In this document: positions 25,856 through 37,427 of the stretch, piece by piece
Layout: each line of letters begins with the position of its first letter
Position numbering within the stretch: the stretch's first letter is position 1
Assembly: GCF_023008405.1 (NCBI RefSeq)
Contig: NZ_CP095376.1
Location: forward strand, 9,094,501-9,158,500
Length of the DNA: 64,000 nt
Source of the DNA: Amycolatopsis sp. FBCC-B4732
GTDB lineage: Bacteria > Actinomycetota > Actinomycetes > Mycobacteriales > Pseudonocardiaceae
Direction of reading: 5' to 3'
Position numbers and translations under genes: made by a program
Notes under the pieces: model-generated
Databases searched by the model: none
The model's input: only the letters and a program-made list of their open reading frames with translations
Told to the model about the DNA's origin: nothing

Positions 25856-26694
25856 CCGCGCTGCGAGCGGACCCCGAGGAGCACGTCCTCCCAGGACGGC
25901 ACGATCGGGTGGTTCTTCTTGGCCTTCGGCCGCGGCTGCTCGGCCGTGTCTTCTTCCGGGTCCGCCGGCACGCGCGGGATCTCGCGGGTGTCGTCGTCCG
26001 GGTCCGGCTCGGCCGACGGCAGTTCGGCGCGCTCCGGCGCCACCGAGTCCAGCGTCGGCTGGAACTCCGTTTCGCGGGCCGGGGCCAAGGCACGAACCGT
26101 CCGGGGCGGGCGGTAGGCGTTCGGGTCCAGCAGGACTTCGGCGTTCTCGTCGAGCGCCGTGACCGTGCCGCCGTGCGCGCCGGGGGAGAACGCCCAGTGC
26201 GCGCGGTTGTCCGACCGGCCGGCCTTCCACTGGAGCACGACGACCCAGCGGCCGTCGTCGCCCTTCCAGGAGTCCCAGGTGGCCTGCGAGTAGTCGTGGC
26301 CGCGCACGCCGAAGCCGTACGCGACGACCTCGCCGAGCGTCTGCACGTCGGGGCCGTCCTCGCGGACGGGGTGCGCGCTCTGGGCGAGCTCGGCGGTGCG
26401 CGACCGCTCGAGCAGGACGGGATAGGCGTAGCGCTCGACGCGCTGTGTGCTGACACCGGCGCTCGCGGCGACTTGCTCGACGGACTCGCCGGCGCGGATG
26501 CGCTGCTGGATCTCGCGTGGCCGCATCTGGCTCTCCAACTCGATTTCGATCTGGCCGAGGCGGGTGATGTCCCCCCGCGCCGCCGCACGCAGTCGCTCAT
26601 CAGCCGGGAGCAGGAAGCGAGTGCGGCTCGCCGGGTCTTCGAGCACGATGGACTTGCCGTCCTCGTGCAGCCCGACCACTCGCAGCGCCCGCAT
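25852..26694 (-). CDS. sepH: SepH cell-division protein (DUF3071)
   Basis: The 280-residue protein starts MRALRVVGLHEDG and carries the conserved DUF3071 domain with an internal helix-turn-helix, SVEQVAASAGVSTQRVERYA, near residue 75. A Pro/Asp/Glu-rich disordered linker follows and ends in a conserved C-terminal segment, HPIVPSWEDVLLGVR. SepH stimulates FtsZ assembly in Streptomyces and mycobacteria. In mycobacteria it is next to serC; here about 8.8 kb of other genes separate them. Confidence 0.93.
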   Translation of the reverse strand: MRALRVVGLHEDGKSIVLEDPASRTRFLLPADERLRAAARGDITRLGQIEIELESQMRPREIQQRIRAGESVEQVAASAGVSTQRVERYAYPVLLERSRTAELAQSAHPVREDGPDVQTLGEVVAYGFGVRGHDYSQATWDSWKGDDGRWVVVLQWKAGRSDNRAHWAFSPGAHGGTVTALDENAEVLLDPNAYRPPRTVRALAPARETEFQPTLDSVAPERAELPSAEPDPDDDTREIPRVPADPEEDTAEQPRPKAKKNHPIVPSWEDVLLGVRSQRG

Positions 26695-27031
26695 TGTTCT
26701 CGCCTCCCCGATCTCTTCTTCACCGTTGTGGGTGCCCACGTTAGAACGGCGCGTCGACTTGACGTGCGAGGCGCGCCGAGTCCGTGCCGAACTGCCCACT
26801 GTTCATTTCGCGACGCTCGTATCATGGGTCACCCAGGTCAGGGGTTGCTGTGTGACACGCCGGACACGGTCAGTCACGATCGAGTGGATCAAGCCGGCGT
26901 GGATCGGCGGCAGCCGGATGCGGGGGCGGTGGCGGCTCGCGGGATGTCATGAACGGGTCGTTCAGCGCGCCGGACGTCATGAACGACTCGTTCATGACGT
27001 CCGAGCCGGCCGGCCGCTCAGCCTCCACCAC
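26695..27031. other. Intergenic region between sepH and sensor kinase
   Basis: The 337-bp region has no credible gene. It holds the sepH promoter region and, near the kinase stop, a degenerate ATGAACGGGTCGTTCA copy followed by the long palindrome at 26971-27003. Confidence 0.6.
26971..27003. repeat. 33-bp perfect palindrome with ATGAACGA core
   Basis: Arms 26971-26986 and 26988-27003 are perfect 16-bp reverse complements around a single C, with GTCATGAACGACTCGTTCAT in the middle. It lies 28 bp beyond the sensor-kinase stop and probably works as a terminator. A degenerate copy (ATGAACGGGTCGTTCA) lies at 26949-26964. Confidence 0.85.
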
Positions 27032-28180
27032 TCACGAGGGCGGGAGGCGGACCGTCACCGTGAGCCCGCCGCGCCGGCCGGGCTGGGCCTCCGCGTAGCC
27101 CGCGTGGGCCTGGGCCACCGAGCGGACGATCGACAACCCCAGTCCCGCGTTGCGCGTGTCGCCCGTCCGCTCCGACCCCACCCGGCGGAACGGCTCGAAC
27201 AACGTCGGTACGGCCTCGGGCGGCACCACCGGACCCGAGTTGCGCACCTCCAGGGCCGGGTCGCCGCGGACCTCGACGTACACCCAGCCGCCCGAAGCGT
27301 TGTACGTGATCGCGTTGACCACCAGGTTCGTCACCAGCCGCTCCAGCAGGACCGGGTCGCCCGCCACCACCCGGGGGCGCAGGCGCGTCTCCACCGTCAC
27401 CCCCGCCGTCGACGCCTGGGCGGCCGTCGCCCGGACGACCGAAGCCACCACGGCGTCCAGCCGGACCGGTGCGCGCGCGTGCAGGCCGCGGTCGCTGCGG
27501 GCGAGGACCAGCAGGCCCTCGATCATCCGTTCGCTGCGCTCGTTCGTGTGGAGCAGGTGCGTGCCGAGCTTCCGCAGCTCCGGCGTCACCTCCGGGTCGG
27601 CCATCGCCACTTCGATCAGCGTCCGTTGCACGGCCAGCGGCGTCCGCAGCTCGTGCGACGCGTTCGCGACGAACCGCTTCTGGCTGTCGAACGACTCCGC
27701 CAGCCGGTCGAGCATGCCGTCGAACGTGTCCGCCAGCTCCTTCAGCTCGTCGGGCGGGCCCTCCAGGTTGATGCGGCGGTCGAGCTTGCCCGCCTCGAGC
27801 CGGCGCGCGGTCGAGGTGATGTCGTGCAGGGGCCGCAGCGCGCGCCCGGCCATCAGCCAGCCGAACAGCACCGCCAGCCCGGCCGTCGCCACCAGCGCGA
27901 TCGCCGAGCCGACGAGCAACGTCGAGAGCGTCGAGGAACGGTACTCGTCGAGTGAGCCGCTGAGCAGCCGCACGGCGATGCCTTCGGACGGCAGGGGCGT
28001 GCCGGCCGCGATGCCGTAGGTGGCGTCGGCCGAGCCGAGCGTCGTCGACGCGACCCGGGTCGGGTCCGGCAGCGTGCTCTGCACCAGCAGGTAGTTGATC
28101 ACCACGAGCACCAGCCCGGCGAGCAGGAACAGCGCGCCGTACCAGGCGGTGAGCTTCGCGCGGACCGAAAAGCCGTTCAC
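27032..28180 (-). CDS. Sensor histidine kinase (OmpR-partner type)
   Basis: The 382-residue protein has two transmembrane helices, near residues 12-33 and 87-110, around a short extracytoplasmic loop of about 50 residues. A HAMP domain follows. The H-box FVANASHELRTPLA has phosphorylated H176, and the ATPase domain has N (NLVVNAITYNA) and G (AGLGLSIVRS) boxes. The short sensor loop suggests membrane or small-molecule sensing. Its GTG start overlaps the stop of the response-regulator gene as GTGA. The adjacent divergent operon is its likely target. Confidence 0.93.
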   Translation of the reverse strand: MNGFSVRAKLTAWYGALFLLAGLVLVVINYLLVQSTLPDPTRVASTTLGSADATYGIAAGTPLPSEGIAVRLLSGSLDEYRSSTLSTLLVGSAIALVATAGLAVLFGWLMAGRALRPLHDITSTARRLEAGKLDRRINLEGPPDELKELADTFDGMLDRLAESFDSQKRFVANASHELRTPLAVQRTLIEVAMADPEVTPELRKLGTHLLHTNERSERMIEGLLVLARSDRGLHARAPVRLDAVVASVVRATAAQASTAGVTVETRLRPRVVAGDPVLLERLVTNLVVNAITYNASGGWVYVEVRGDPALEVRNSGPVVPPEAVPTLFEPFRRVGSERTGDTRNAGLGLSIVRSVAQAHAGYAEAQPGRRGGLTVTVRLPPS

Positions 28181-28839
28181 GGCGTGCCGAACCGGTAGCC
28201 GGCACCGGGCACAGTCTCGATCACCGGCGGGTCGCCGAGCTTGCGCCGCAAGGTCATCACCGCGACGCGCACCGCGTTCGTGAACGGGTCCGCGTGCTCG
28301 TCCCACGCCTTGTCCAGCAGGTCCTCGGCGCTGACCACCGTGCCTTCCGCGCGCATCAGGACCTCGAGCACGGCGAACTCCTTCGGCGAGAGCAGCAGGA
28401 ACCGGCCGTCGCGGGCGGCCTGGTGGCGCGGCAGGTCGAGGACGACGCCGCCGCGTTCCAGCACCGGCGGCAACGCGGGCCGCGCGCGCCGCGACAGCGC
28501 CTGGACCCGGGCGACCAGCTCGGCGAACGCGAACGGCTTCGTCAGGTAGTCGTCGGCGCCGAGGCCCAGCCCGGCCACCCGGTCGGTGACGTCGGCGGCC
28601 GCGGTCAGCATCAGCACCCGCGCCTCGCCGCCCGCACGGACCACCGCGGCGCAGACGTCGTCGCCGTGCACCAGCGGCAGGTCGCGGTCGAGCACCACGA
28701 CGTCGTAGCCGTGCACGCCGACCCGTTCGAGTGCCTGCGCGCCGTCGTAGCAGACGTCGACGGCCATCGAAAACCGCCGCAGCCCCTCCGCGACCGAGTC
28801 GGCCAAGAGCCGCTCGTCCTCCACCACCAGCACCCGCAC
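28177..28839 (-). CDS. OmpR/PhoB-family response regulator
   Basis: The 220-residue protein has a receiver domain, with acidic residues in VVEDE, phosphoacceptor D51 in VVLDRDLP and the switch lysine in YLTKPF. A winged-helix output domain follows, containing FAVLEVLMR and VMTLRRKLG and ending PGAGYRFGTP. It starts with GTG and is co-transcribed with the kinase. A direct repeat CATAAG at 11-bp spacing in the divergent control region is a plausible binding site. Confidence 0.94.
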   Translation of the reverse strand: MRVLVVEDERLLADSVAEGLRRFSMAVDVCYDGAQALERVGVHGYDVVVLDRDLPLVHGDDVCAAVVRAGGEARVLMLTAAADVTDRVAGLGLGADDYLTKPFAFAELVARVQALSRRARPALPPVLERGGVVLDLPRHQAARDGRFLLLSPKEFAVLEVLMRAEGTVVSAEDLLDKAWDEHADPFTNAVRVAVMTLRRKLGDPPVIETVPGAGYRFGTP

Positions 28840-28862
28840 CCGCCCAGTCTGCGCAGGCAGGC

Positions 28863-28891
28863 CATAAGGACCGCATAAGCGACGTCGCTTA
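28863..28891. promoter_or_regulatory. Direct repeat plus palindrome in the two-component/ABC control region
   Basis: CATAAG occurs at 28863-28868 and 28874-28879, 11 bp apart, a spacing typical of OmpR-family sites. The second copy is embedded in a perfect 16-bp palindrome TAAGCGACGTCGCTTA (28876-28891). The site lies between the divergent regulator and lipoprotein genes, where the response regulator would be expected to act. Confidence 0.6.
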
Positions 28892-28951
28892 GCGCGCCCG
28901 AATCCCCGGATCCGTAGACCTGGCACCGACCGGAGAAGAAAGGAACGAGCC

Positions 28952-29491
28952 ATGCGGACACGGATCGTCGTCGCGGCGCTCGGGGCGGCGCTGCTGCTCG
29001 GGGGCTGCGGCGCCAAGGGGGACGACGGCGGCAAGGTCGCCTCGATTTCGACGCCGCCGAAGCCGGGCGGGCCCACCGCCGCCGACACGAGCGGCAAGAG
29101 CGACGAAGACAAGATGCGCGAGTTCGCCAAGTGCATGCGCGAGCACGGCGTCGACATGCCCGACCCCAAACCGGCCGGTGACGGCGGGGGCATGGCGATC
29201 ACCCTGGGCGGGGACGGCGCCGACGCCTCGAAGATCGAAGCCGCGCAGAAGGCGTGCAAGCACCTCATGCCCAACGGCGGCGAGATGAAGCCGCCGAGCG
29301 CCGAGGAGCTCGACAAGATGCGCAAGGACGCCAAGTGCATGCGCGACCACGGCGTCGACATGCCCGACCCCGACCCGAGCGGCAAGGGGACGATGCGCGT
29401 CGGCGGGCCGGGCGACGACCCGAAGAAGTTCGAAGCGGCCGCGAAGGCGTGCGGCATGGGCATGAGCGTGAAGGCGGCGCCGGCGCGATGA
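28952..29491 (+). CDS. Lipoprotein with duplicated Cys-Met-Arg-x-His-Gly-Val motif
   Basis: The 179-residue product has a lipobox LLGGC ending at Cys19. Two repeats follow, FAKCMREHGVDMPDP near residue 58 and DAKCMRDHGVDMPDP near residue 129. Each is followed by a Gly-rich stretch and a KAC segment. The repeated Cys, Met and His could bind a metal or form a disulphide, but that is inference. It is the first gene of a four-gene unit with an adaptor and a MacB-like ABC exporter, opposite a two-component system. AAAGGAACGAGCC precedes the ATG. Confidence 0.88.
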   Translation: MRTRIVVAALGAALLLGGCGAKGDDGGKVASISTPPKPGGPTAADTSGKSDEDKMREFAKCMREHGVDMPDPKPAGDGGGMAITLGGDGADASKIEAAQKACKHLMPNGGEMKPPSAEELDKMRKDAKCMRDHGVDMPDPDPSGKGTMRVGGPGDDPKKFEAAAKACGMGMSVKAAPAR

Positions 29492-30582
29492 GTCACGTGA
29501 CCGAACTCAAGCCCCGCCGGCGCGGCCGGACCCGGTGGTTCGTCGCCGCCGCGGTCCTCGTCGTGGTGCTGGGCACCGGCTCCGTCGTGGTCCTGACGCG
29601 GGTGTCGAGCGCGACGCCGGTGAAGGAAGCCGCGCCGCCGCCGGTGGAGACCGCCGAGGTCGTCAAGACCGACCTCAGCGAGGAAGAGGAAGCCGACGGC
29701 ACGCTCGGCTACGGCGAGGAGGACACCGTCCAGGGCCGCAAGCCCGGCACGATCACGTCGCTGCCCGCGGCCGGCGCCGAGATCACCCGCTGCCAGGCGG
29801 TGTACGGAGTGGACGCGAAGCCGGTGCCGCTGTTCTACGGCACGCTCCCGTTCTACCGCGACCTCGCCGCCGGTGCGGCCGACGGCGCCGACGTCAAGCA
29901 GCTGGAGGAGAACCTCAAGGCGTGCGGCTTCGGCGGGTTCGGCATACCGGACAAGAAGTTCACGTCGGCGACGGCGGCCGCGCTGAAGAAGTGGCAGAAG
30001 TCGCTCGGCTTGGAGCAGACCGGCGCGTTCGGTCAGGGCGACGTCGTGCTCGCGGCGGGTGAGGTCCGGGTGTCGTCGCTCGCCGCCAAGCCCGGCTCGC
30101 CGGCACAGGGCGAGGTGCTCAAGACGACCGGGACCGTCCGGTCGGTGCAGGTGAAGCTCGAGGCGGCCAAGCAGGACCTCGCGCAGCAGGGCGCGAAGGC
30201 GACCGTGACGATCAACGGGAAGCCGACGACGGGCACGATCACCGACGTCGGGCGCTCCGCCGTCGAGGGCAAGGACGCGGCGGGCAACAACGACGGGAAG
30301 CCGACGATCACGGTCACCGTCCGGCTCGACGACCCTGCTGCGGGTGGCACCCTCGACTCCTCGCCGGCGAGCGTCCGGTTCACCAAGGACGTCCACCAGG
30401 GCGTGCTCGCGGTCCCGGTCGGCGCGCTGCTCGCGCTCGCCGAAGGCGGGTACGCGGTCGAGGTCGACGAGAACGGGAAGCGGCGGCTGGTGGCTGTCCA
30501 AACCGGACTGTTCAGCGGCGGCAAGGTCGAAGTCACCGGCGACGGCCTGACCGCGGGCCTGCGGGTGGTGACGACGTCGTGA
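29488..30582 (+). CDS. Membrane-fusion-like adaptor with peptidoglycan-binding domain
   Basis: The 364-residue protein has one N-terminal transmembrane helix (about residues 17-37). A peptidoglycan-binding_1 domain lies at about residues 133-180 ([28 protein letters not shown]). A beta-rich C-terminal region ending [12 protein letters not shown] resembles HlyD/MacA adaptors. In Gram-positives such proteins work with MacB-like transporters at the cell wall. It overlaps both neighbours by 4 nt, so the unit is translationally coupled. Confidence 0.87.
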   Translation: MSHVTELKPRRRGRTRWFVAAAVLVVVLGTGSVVVLTRVSSATPVKEAAPPPVETAEVVKTDLSEEEEADGTLGYGEEDTVQGRKPGTITSLPAAGAEITRCQAVYGVDAKPVPLFYGTLPFYRDLAAGAADGADVKQLEENLKACGFGGFGIPDKKFTSATAAALKKWQKSLGLEQTGAFGQGDVVLAAGEVRVSSLAAKPGSPAQGEVLKTTGTVRSVQVKLEAAKQDLAQQGAKATVTINGKPTTGTITDVGRSAVEGKDAAGNNDGKPTITVTVRLDDPAAGGTLDSSPASVRFTKDVHQGVLAVPVGALLALAEGGYAVEVDENGKRRLVAVQTGLFSGGKVEVTGDGLTAGLRVVTTS

Positions 30583-31265
30583 CGCCCGTGCTGCGCGTGC
30601 ACGAGGTCACGCGCACCTACCCCGGCGGCGTCGCCGCGCTCGACGGCGTCTCGCTTTCCTTGGAGGACGGCGAAATGGTGGCGATCGTCGGGCCGTCCGG
30701 GTCCGGCAAGTCGACGTTGCTGCACCTGATGGGCACGCTCGATCGGCCCTCGTCCGGGCGGATCGAGCTGCACGGCCACGACGTCGCCGCGCTGCCGGAC
30801 CGCAAGGTCTCCGCGCTGCGGTCGCGCTGGATCGGGTTCGTGTTCCAGCAGTTCTTCCTCGACGAAGGGATGAGTGCGGTGGACAACGTGTGCACCGGCC
30901 TGCTCTACGCCGGGGTGCCGCGACGGCGGCGGCGCGACCGGGCGCTGGCCGCGCTCGACCGCGTCAAGCTGGGGCACCGGGCGTGGCACCGCCCCGGCGA
31001 GCTGTCCGGCGGGGAGCGCCAGCGCGTCGCGATCGCGCGGGCGGTGGTCAACGAGCCGTCGATCCTGCTGGCCGACGAGCCGACCGGCAACCTCGACACC
31101 GGCACCGGCGCGTCCGTGCTCGGGCTGCTCGGCGAGCTTTCGGCCGAGGGCACCACGATCGTCGTGATCACCCACGACCGCGAGATCGCGGCCGGCATGC
31201 CGCGCCGGATCGAGCTGCTCGACGGGCGGCTGCGGCTGGACACCGGTCTGGTGGGTGCGCGATGA
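30579..31265 (+). CDS. ABC transporter ATPase, MacB/LolD type
   Basis: The 228-residue protein has Walker [10 protein letters not shown], the signature [14 protein letters not shown], and Walker [13 protein letters not shown] followed by an H-loop ITHDRE. The sequence type is that of ATPases partnering FtsX/MacB permeases. GTG start in a 4-nt overlap with the adaptor gene; stop overlaps the permease start. Together the unit is probably an envelope-stress or drug/peptide exporter. Confidence 0.95.
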   Translation: MTPVLRVHEVTRTYPGGVAALDGVSLSLEDGEMVAIVGPSGSGKSTLLHLMGTLDRPSSGRIELHGHDVAALPDRKVSALRSRWIGFVFQQFFLDEGMSAVDNVCTGLLYAGVPRRRRRDRALAALDRVKLGHRAWHRPGELSGGERQRVAIARAVVNEPSILLADEPTGNLDTGTGASVLGLLGELSAEGTTIVVITHDREIAAGMPRRIELLDGRLRLDTGLVGAR

Positions 31266-32467
31266 CCCTCGTGACGCTGCCGGAACCGGCCCGGCTCAAG
31301 CCGCCGGACGTCGTCGCGCTGGGCGCGCACGGCATGCGCACGCGGCCGGTGCGCGCGGTGCTTTCCGCGCTGGGCATCGCGATCGGCGTCGCGGCGATGG
31401 TCGCGGTGCTGGCGATCCCGGCGTCCGGCGCGCAGGCGCTGCACGACCGGCTGGCCGCGCTCGGCACCAACCTGCTCACCGCCGGGCCGGGGCAGACGTT
31501 GTTCGGGGCCGACGCGACCCTGCCCGACGACGCCGTCCCGATGGCGAAGCGGATCGGGCCGGTGCAGGCGGTCAGCGGCACCGGGACGACGTCGGCGAAC
31601 GTGCGGCGCAGCGACAAGATCGCGCCGAACGACTCCTCCGGGCTGGCCGTGTACGCGGCGCGGCCGGACCTGCTGGGTGTGCTCGGCGGCAAGGTCCGGA
31701 CCGGCAGGTTCCTGGCGGCGGGCGACCAGGACTACCCGGTGGTGGTGCTGGGTTCGCAGGCCGCGGCCCGCCTCGGCATCGACCACGTCGACCCGGCCCG
31801 CCCGCCGCAGGTGCTGATCGGGACGCAGTGGTTCACCGTGGCCGGGATCCTCGCGCCGATGCCGCTCGCGCCGGAGATCGAGCGGTCGGCGCTGGTCGGC
31901 TGGGACGTCGCCGAGCGGCTGCTCGGGTTCGACGGCCACCCGTCCACTGTGTATGTCCGCGCCGAAGAGTCCCAAGTGGACAGTGTGCGGTCGGTGCTGG
32001 CCGCGACGCTGAACCCGCAGGCGCCCAACGAGGTCGAGGTGCGCCGCCCGTCGGACGCGCTCGCCGCGCAGAAGCTGACGGACACGACGTACAGCGCGCT
32101 GTTCCTCGGGCTCGGCGGGGTCGCGCTGCTCGTCGGCGGGGTCGGGGTGGCGAACACGATGGTGATCTCGGTGCTGGAACGAAGGCGCGAGATCGGCCTC
32201 CGCCGCGCGCTCGGCGCGACGAAGCGGCAGGTCCGCGGCCAGTTCCTGGCCGAGTCGGTGCTGCTGTCCGGGCTGGGCGGGCTCGCGGGCGTGCTGGCCG
32301 GGGTGCTGGTGACCGCGGGGTACGCGCTGAGCCAGGGGTGGCCGGCGGTGCTGCCGACCGGGGCGCTGGCCGGCGGGGTGGGGGTCGCGGCCCTGGTGGG
32401 GGCGGTCGCGGGCGCCTACCCGGCGATGCGGGCGGCCCGGCTGCCGCCCACGCAGGCGCTGGCCTGA
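31262..32467 (+). CDS. ABC transporter permease, FtsX/MacB family
   Basis: The 401-residue protein has one helix near residues 35-57 and a large extracytoplasmic MacB-core domain. Three C-terminal helices follow, with the FtsX signature [20 protein letters not shown]. This is the mechanotransmission-type permease topology. It completes the lipoprotein-adaptor-ATPase-permease unit. A 21-bp inverted repeat follows 32 bp after the stop and likely ends the transcript. Confidence 0.94.
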   Translation: MTLVTLPEPARLKPPDVVALGAHGMRTRPVRAVLSALGIAIGVAAMVAVLAIPASGAQALHDRLAALGTNLLTAGPGQTLFGADATLPDDAVPMAKRIGPVQAVSGTGTTSANVRRSDKIAPNDSSGLAVYAARPDLLGVLGGKVRTGRFLAAGDQDYPVVVLGSQAAARLGIDHVDPARPPQVLIGTQWFTVAGILAPMPLAPEIERSALVGWDVAERLLGFDGHPSTVYVRAEESQVDSVRSVLAATLNPQAPNEVEVRRPSDALAAQKLTDTTYSALFLGLGGVALLVGGVGVANTMVISVLERRREIGLRRALGATKRQVRGQFLAESVLLSGLGGLAGVLAGVLVTAGYALSQGWPAVLPTGALAGGVGVAALVGAVAGAYPAMRAARLPPTQALA

Positions 32468-32499
32468 CCCGGCCCGGGCACTTCACCCCGGGTCCGGAC

Positions 32500-32552
32500 G
32501 TCATGAACGAGTCGTTCACCTCGCCAGACGCGGTGAACGACTCGTTCATGAC
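32500..32552. repeat. 21-bp inverted repeat with two ATGAACGA-type cores
   Basis: Positions 32500-32520 and 32532-32552 are perfect reverse complements around an 11-nt loop. Each arm itself contains the near-palindrome TGAACGANTCGTTCA. It follows the ABC permease gene and probably acts as its terminator. The same core is present at the other end of this cassette (26971-27003). Confidence 0.85.
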
Positions 32553-32690
32553 ATTGCGGGGCGGCGGGCGAGCAGTGACACGGATGCCGCGTGGCGGGTT
32601 ACACGCTGCCCGGGATTCAGCACGTTGGAAGATTTCGCGCTCGATCGCGTCCGCGTTGAATGGGCACCGGGGTCGTGAGCGAAGGAGTGG

Positions 32691-34220
32691 GTGGGCTTGG
32701 TGCGAGTCGAGGCGAACCGGCGGGACTTCCTGCGGTGGCTGGCCACGGCGGGCGCGGGTCTGGCCGCCGCCGGGATCGCACCCGCGGTGTTCGCGCGGGA
32801 GGCCGCCGCGGCCGGCACCGACGTCGTCGTGGTGACCGGGGCGACCGTCGTCGACGGCACCGACGGCCCGGCCCGCCCGAACTCCGCGGTCGTGCTGGTC
32901 GGGGACCGGATCGCCTGGGTCGGCCCGGCCGCCGAAGTGCCGCGCTGGGGCCCCGCCCGGGTGATCGACGGCCGCGGCCGCTGGCTCGTGCCGGGGCTCT
33001 GGGACATGCACGCCCACGGCATCGAGATGGAAGAGCTGTGGCCGCCGCTGTTCCTGGCCAACGGCGTCACCGGCATCCGCGAGATGCAGGGCTACGCCGA
33101 GAACCGCGCCACCCGCGACAAGATCGTCCGCGGTGAGCTGCTCGGCCCGCGGGTCGTGCTGGCCAGCGCGATCATCGACGGGCCGGTGTCCCTGCTCGGG
33201 CCGCCGATCACCCAGGTCGCGAACGCCCAGGAAGCGCGGGCGGCGGTCCGGGCCGCCGCGGCGCAGGGCGCGGACTTCGTCAAGGTCTACTTCTACCTGC
33301 CGCGCGAGTGCTTCACCGCGATCGCCGACGAGTGCGACCGGCTCGGCCTGACCTTCGCCGGGCACTGGCCGTACCGGATGGGGCAGCTGGAGGCCGCCCG
33401 CTACGGCCAGCGCAGCTTCGAGCACTCCTTCGGGCTGCCGATCGCGACCTCGAGCCGGCGCGACGAGTTCCTCGCCCGCCTCGACGCGAAGCCGTTCGAC
33501 CCGAAGGCCCCGCGCGACTTCTTCAACCTCGCCCGCGAACTCGACCGGCAGGCCGCCCAGGCCTACGACCCGAAAACGGCCGAACGCCACTTCGCCGGGC
33601 TCAACGCGCTCGGCAGCCGGCTGACGCCCACGTTCGCGGTCAACCGCGTCATTTCGAAGCCCGCCGACACCTTCGCGCACGACCCGCGGCTCAAGTACGT
33701 CTCCCAGGACATCCGCGACTACTGGGCCGACCGGCTCACGCTCTTCACGCCGGTCACGCCGGATCAGGTCGCCCAGCAGGAGGACTACTTCCAGGCGCAG
33801 CTGCGGCTGACCGGCGAGGCGTACCGCAACGGCGTCGGGCTCCTCGGCGGGACCGACTGCCAGAACCCGTACGTCTTCCCGGGCTTCAGCCTGCACGACG
33901 AGCTCGACTACCTCGTCGAGGCCGGGCTGACCCCGAAACGGGCGCTGCAGACCGTCACCCGCGACGCGGCCGCGTTCCTCGGCCGCTCGGCGAGCGTCGG
34001 GACGATCGGCCCCGGCAAGGCCGCCGACCTGGTGCTGCTGGACGCCGACCCGCTCGCCGACATCCGCGCGATCCGGCGGATCGACACCGTCGTCACCGCC
34101 GGCCGCGTGCTCGACCGGGCCGCGCGCGCCCGGCTGCTCGCCGACGCCGAAGCCGCGGCGAACCGGCCGCCCTCGGCGAAGGCCAGGTCAGTGCGGTTGC
34201 CGGTGCGCGGCTGCTGCTGA
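32691..34220 (+). CDS. Tat-exported amidohydrolase
   Basis: The protein of about 509 residues begins with a twin-arginine signal (RRDFLRWLATAGAGLAAAGI), so it is folded before export. The mature enzyme has the amidohydrolase TIM barrel: metal-binding MHAHG near residue 105, a conserved Lys in DFVKVYF, and the typical C-terminal LGRSASVGTIGPGKAADLVL. The substrate may be a cyclic amide or peptide but cannot be read out. GTG 32691 follows GAAGGAG; GTG 32700 is an alternative. Confidence 0.88.
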   Translation: MGLVRVEANRRDFLRWLATAGAGLAAAGIAPAVFAREAAAAGTDVVVVTGATVVDGTDGPARPNSAVVLVGDRIAWVGPAAEVPRWGPARVIDGRGRWLVPGLWDMHAHGIEMEELWPPLFLANGVTGIREMQGYAENRATRDKIVRGELLGPRVVLASAIIDGPVSLLGPPITQVANAQEARAAVRAAAAQGADFVKVYFYLPRECFTAIADECDRLGLTFAGHWPYRMGQLEAARYGQRSFEHSFGLPIATSSRRDEFLARLDAKPFDPKAPRDFFNLARELDRQAAQAYDPKTAERHFAGLNALGSRLTPTFAVNRVISKPADTFAHDPRLKYVSQDIRDYWADRLTLFTPVTPDQVAQQEDYFQAQLRLTGEAYRNGVGLLGGTDCQNPYVFPGFSLHDELDYLVEAGLTPKRALQTVTRDAAAFLGRSASVGTIGPGKAADLVLLDADPLADIRAIRRIDTVVTAGRVLDRAARARLLADAEAAANRPPSAKARSVRLPVRGCC

Positions 34221-34268
34221 GCGCCCGGTAATCTCGGCCGGTCGGAGACCGGGTTCGAGGGGGACGCG

Positions 34269-36618
<2,350 letters not shown>

Positions 36619-36665
36619 TCAGGTCGGGATCGGGCTGCTAACAGAGGTGTTCGGTTAAACACAGT

Positions 36666-36710
36666 GACGCGAAGCGTCTCCGTTGAGGGCGGTGGTGGGG
36701 GCATGGATGG
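36666..36710. repeat. Dispersed GC-rich element, copy B
   Basis: This copy shares GAAGCGTCTCCGTTGAGGG and GTGGGGGCATGGATGGA with copies A and C. It sits in the divergent gap between serC and the membrane-protein gene, within 20 bp of the latter's start. It creates spurious upstream start codons. Confidence 0.85.
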
Positions 36711-36729
36711 AGTCCGACATGTGGAATCG

Positions 36730-37416
36730 ATGAAGCCTCGTTGGTACTTTTTCGCCTGGTTCGCGGTGGTGGCCGCGGTGCACCTCCTCGTCGAGGGCTG
36801 GACCGACACGACCGCCATCGGGCTGCCGGTCGGCTTCGCGGCGACGCTGGCGCTGGTCTTCGTCCGGCGGCTGCCGTGGTGGGTGACCGGCGAGGAACGC
36901 CCGAGCCGTCGGGTCCGCTTGCGCCGTCGCTCCCGGGTCCGGTGGCGGCTCGCTGCCCGGACGGCGGCGGTCTGGACGGCCGCCGCGCTCGCCGTCGGCG
37001 CCGAAGCGGCGGCCATCGTCTTCGACGGCGGCTGGCTGCCGTTGCTGGTGCCGGTCCCGGGCCTGCTGGTCGTGCTGGGCCTGGCGGGGTGGCGGTCCGA
37101 ACTCGCGGAGATCGCGCAGTGCCTGAACGGCCGCTGGACGGAGGTCGCCGCCGCGGCGTTCGACGTGCGGCCGGGCGAGCCGGTCGACGGCTGGGCCGTG
37201 CTGCCCGGTGCCCACCGGATCAAGTTCCACCTGGCCGCGGCCCCGGCCGACGTCGCCGCCGAGCTGGCCGGCCGGCGCCGGATGTGGCTGGCCGGGTGGC
37301 CCTCGGAGCACCTCGTCATCGGCCTTCCGGACGGCGACGGTTACGCCGTCGGCGAGCTCGGCGTCCACCGCCGTGACCGGAAAAACACGGTGCCCGCGGG
37401 GCGCGCGGCCCGGTAG
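36730..37416 (+). CDS. Hypothetical membrane protein
   Basis: The 228-residue product has four hydrophobic segments, about residues 5-22, 25-45, 78-98 and 102-120. A basic loop lies between the second and third, and a cytoplasmic C-terminal domain follows. I chose ATG 36730 (MKPRWYFFAW) because the earlier in-frame ATG at 36703 lies inside the dispersed element. It lies next to serC, where mycobacteria have Rv0885, but I cannot confirm homology. No function assigned. Confidence 0.7.
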   Translation: MKPRWYFFAWFAVVAAVHLLVEGWTDTTAIGLPVGFAATLALVFVRRLPWWVTGEERPSRRVRLRRRSRVRWRLAARTAAVWTAAALAVGAEAAAIVFDGGWLPLLVPVPGLLVVLGLAGWRSELAEIAQCLNGRWTEVAAAAFDVRPGEPVDGWAVLPGAHRIKFHLAAAPADVAAELAGRRRMWLAGWPSEHLVIGLPDGDGYAVGELGVHRRDRKNTVPAGRAAR

Positions 37417-37427
37417 GTTGGCCCGCC

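Noticed and set aside
36703..36729. Upstream start MDGVRHVES for the membrane protein next to serC
   Set aside because: The ATG lies inside the dispersed GC-rich element, so the next ATG at 36730 directly before the hydrophobic segment was used.
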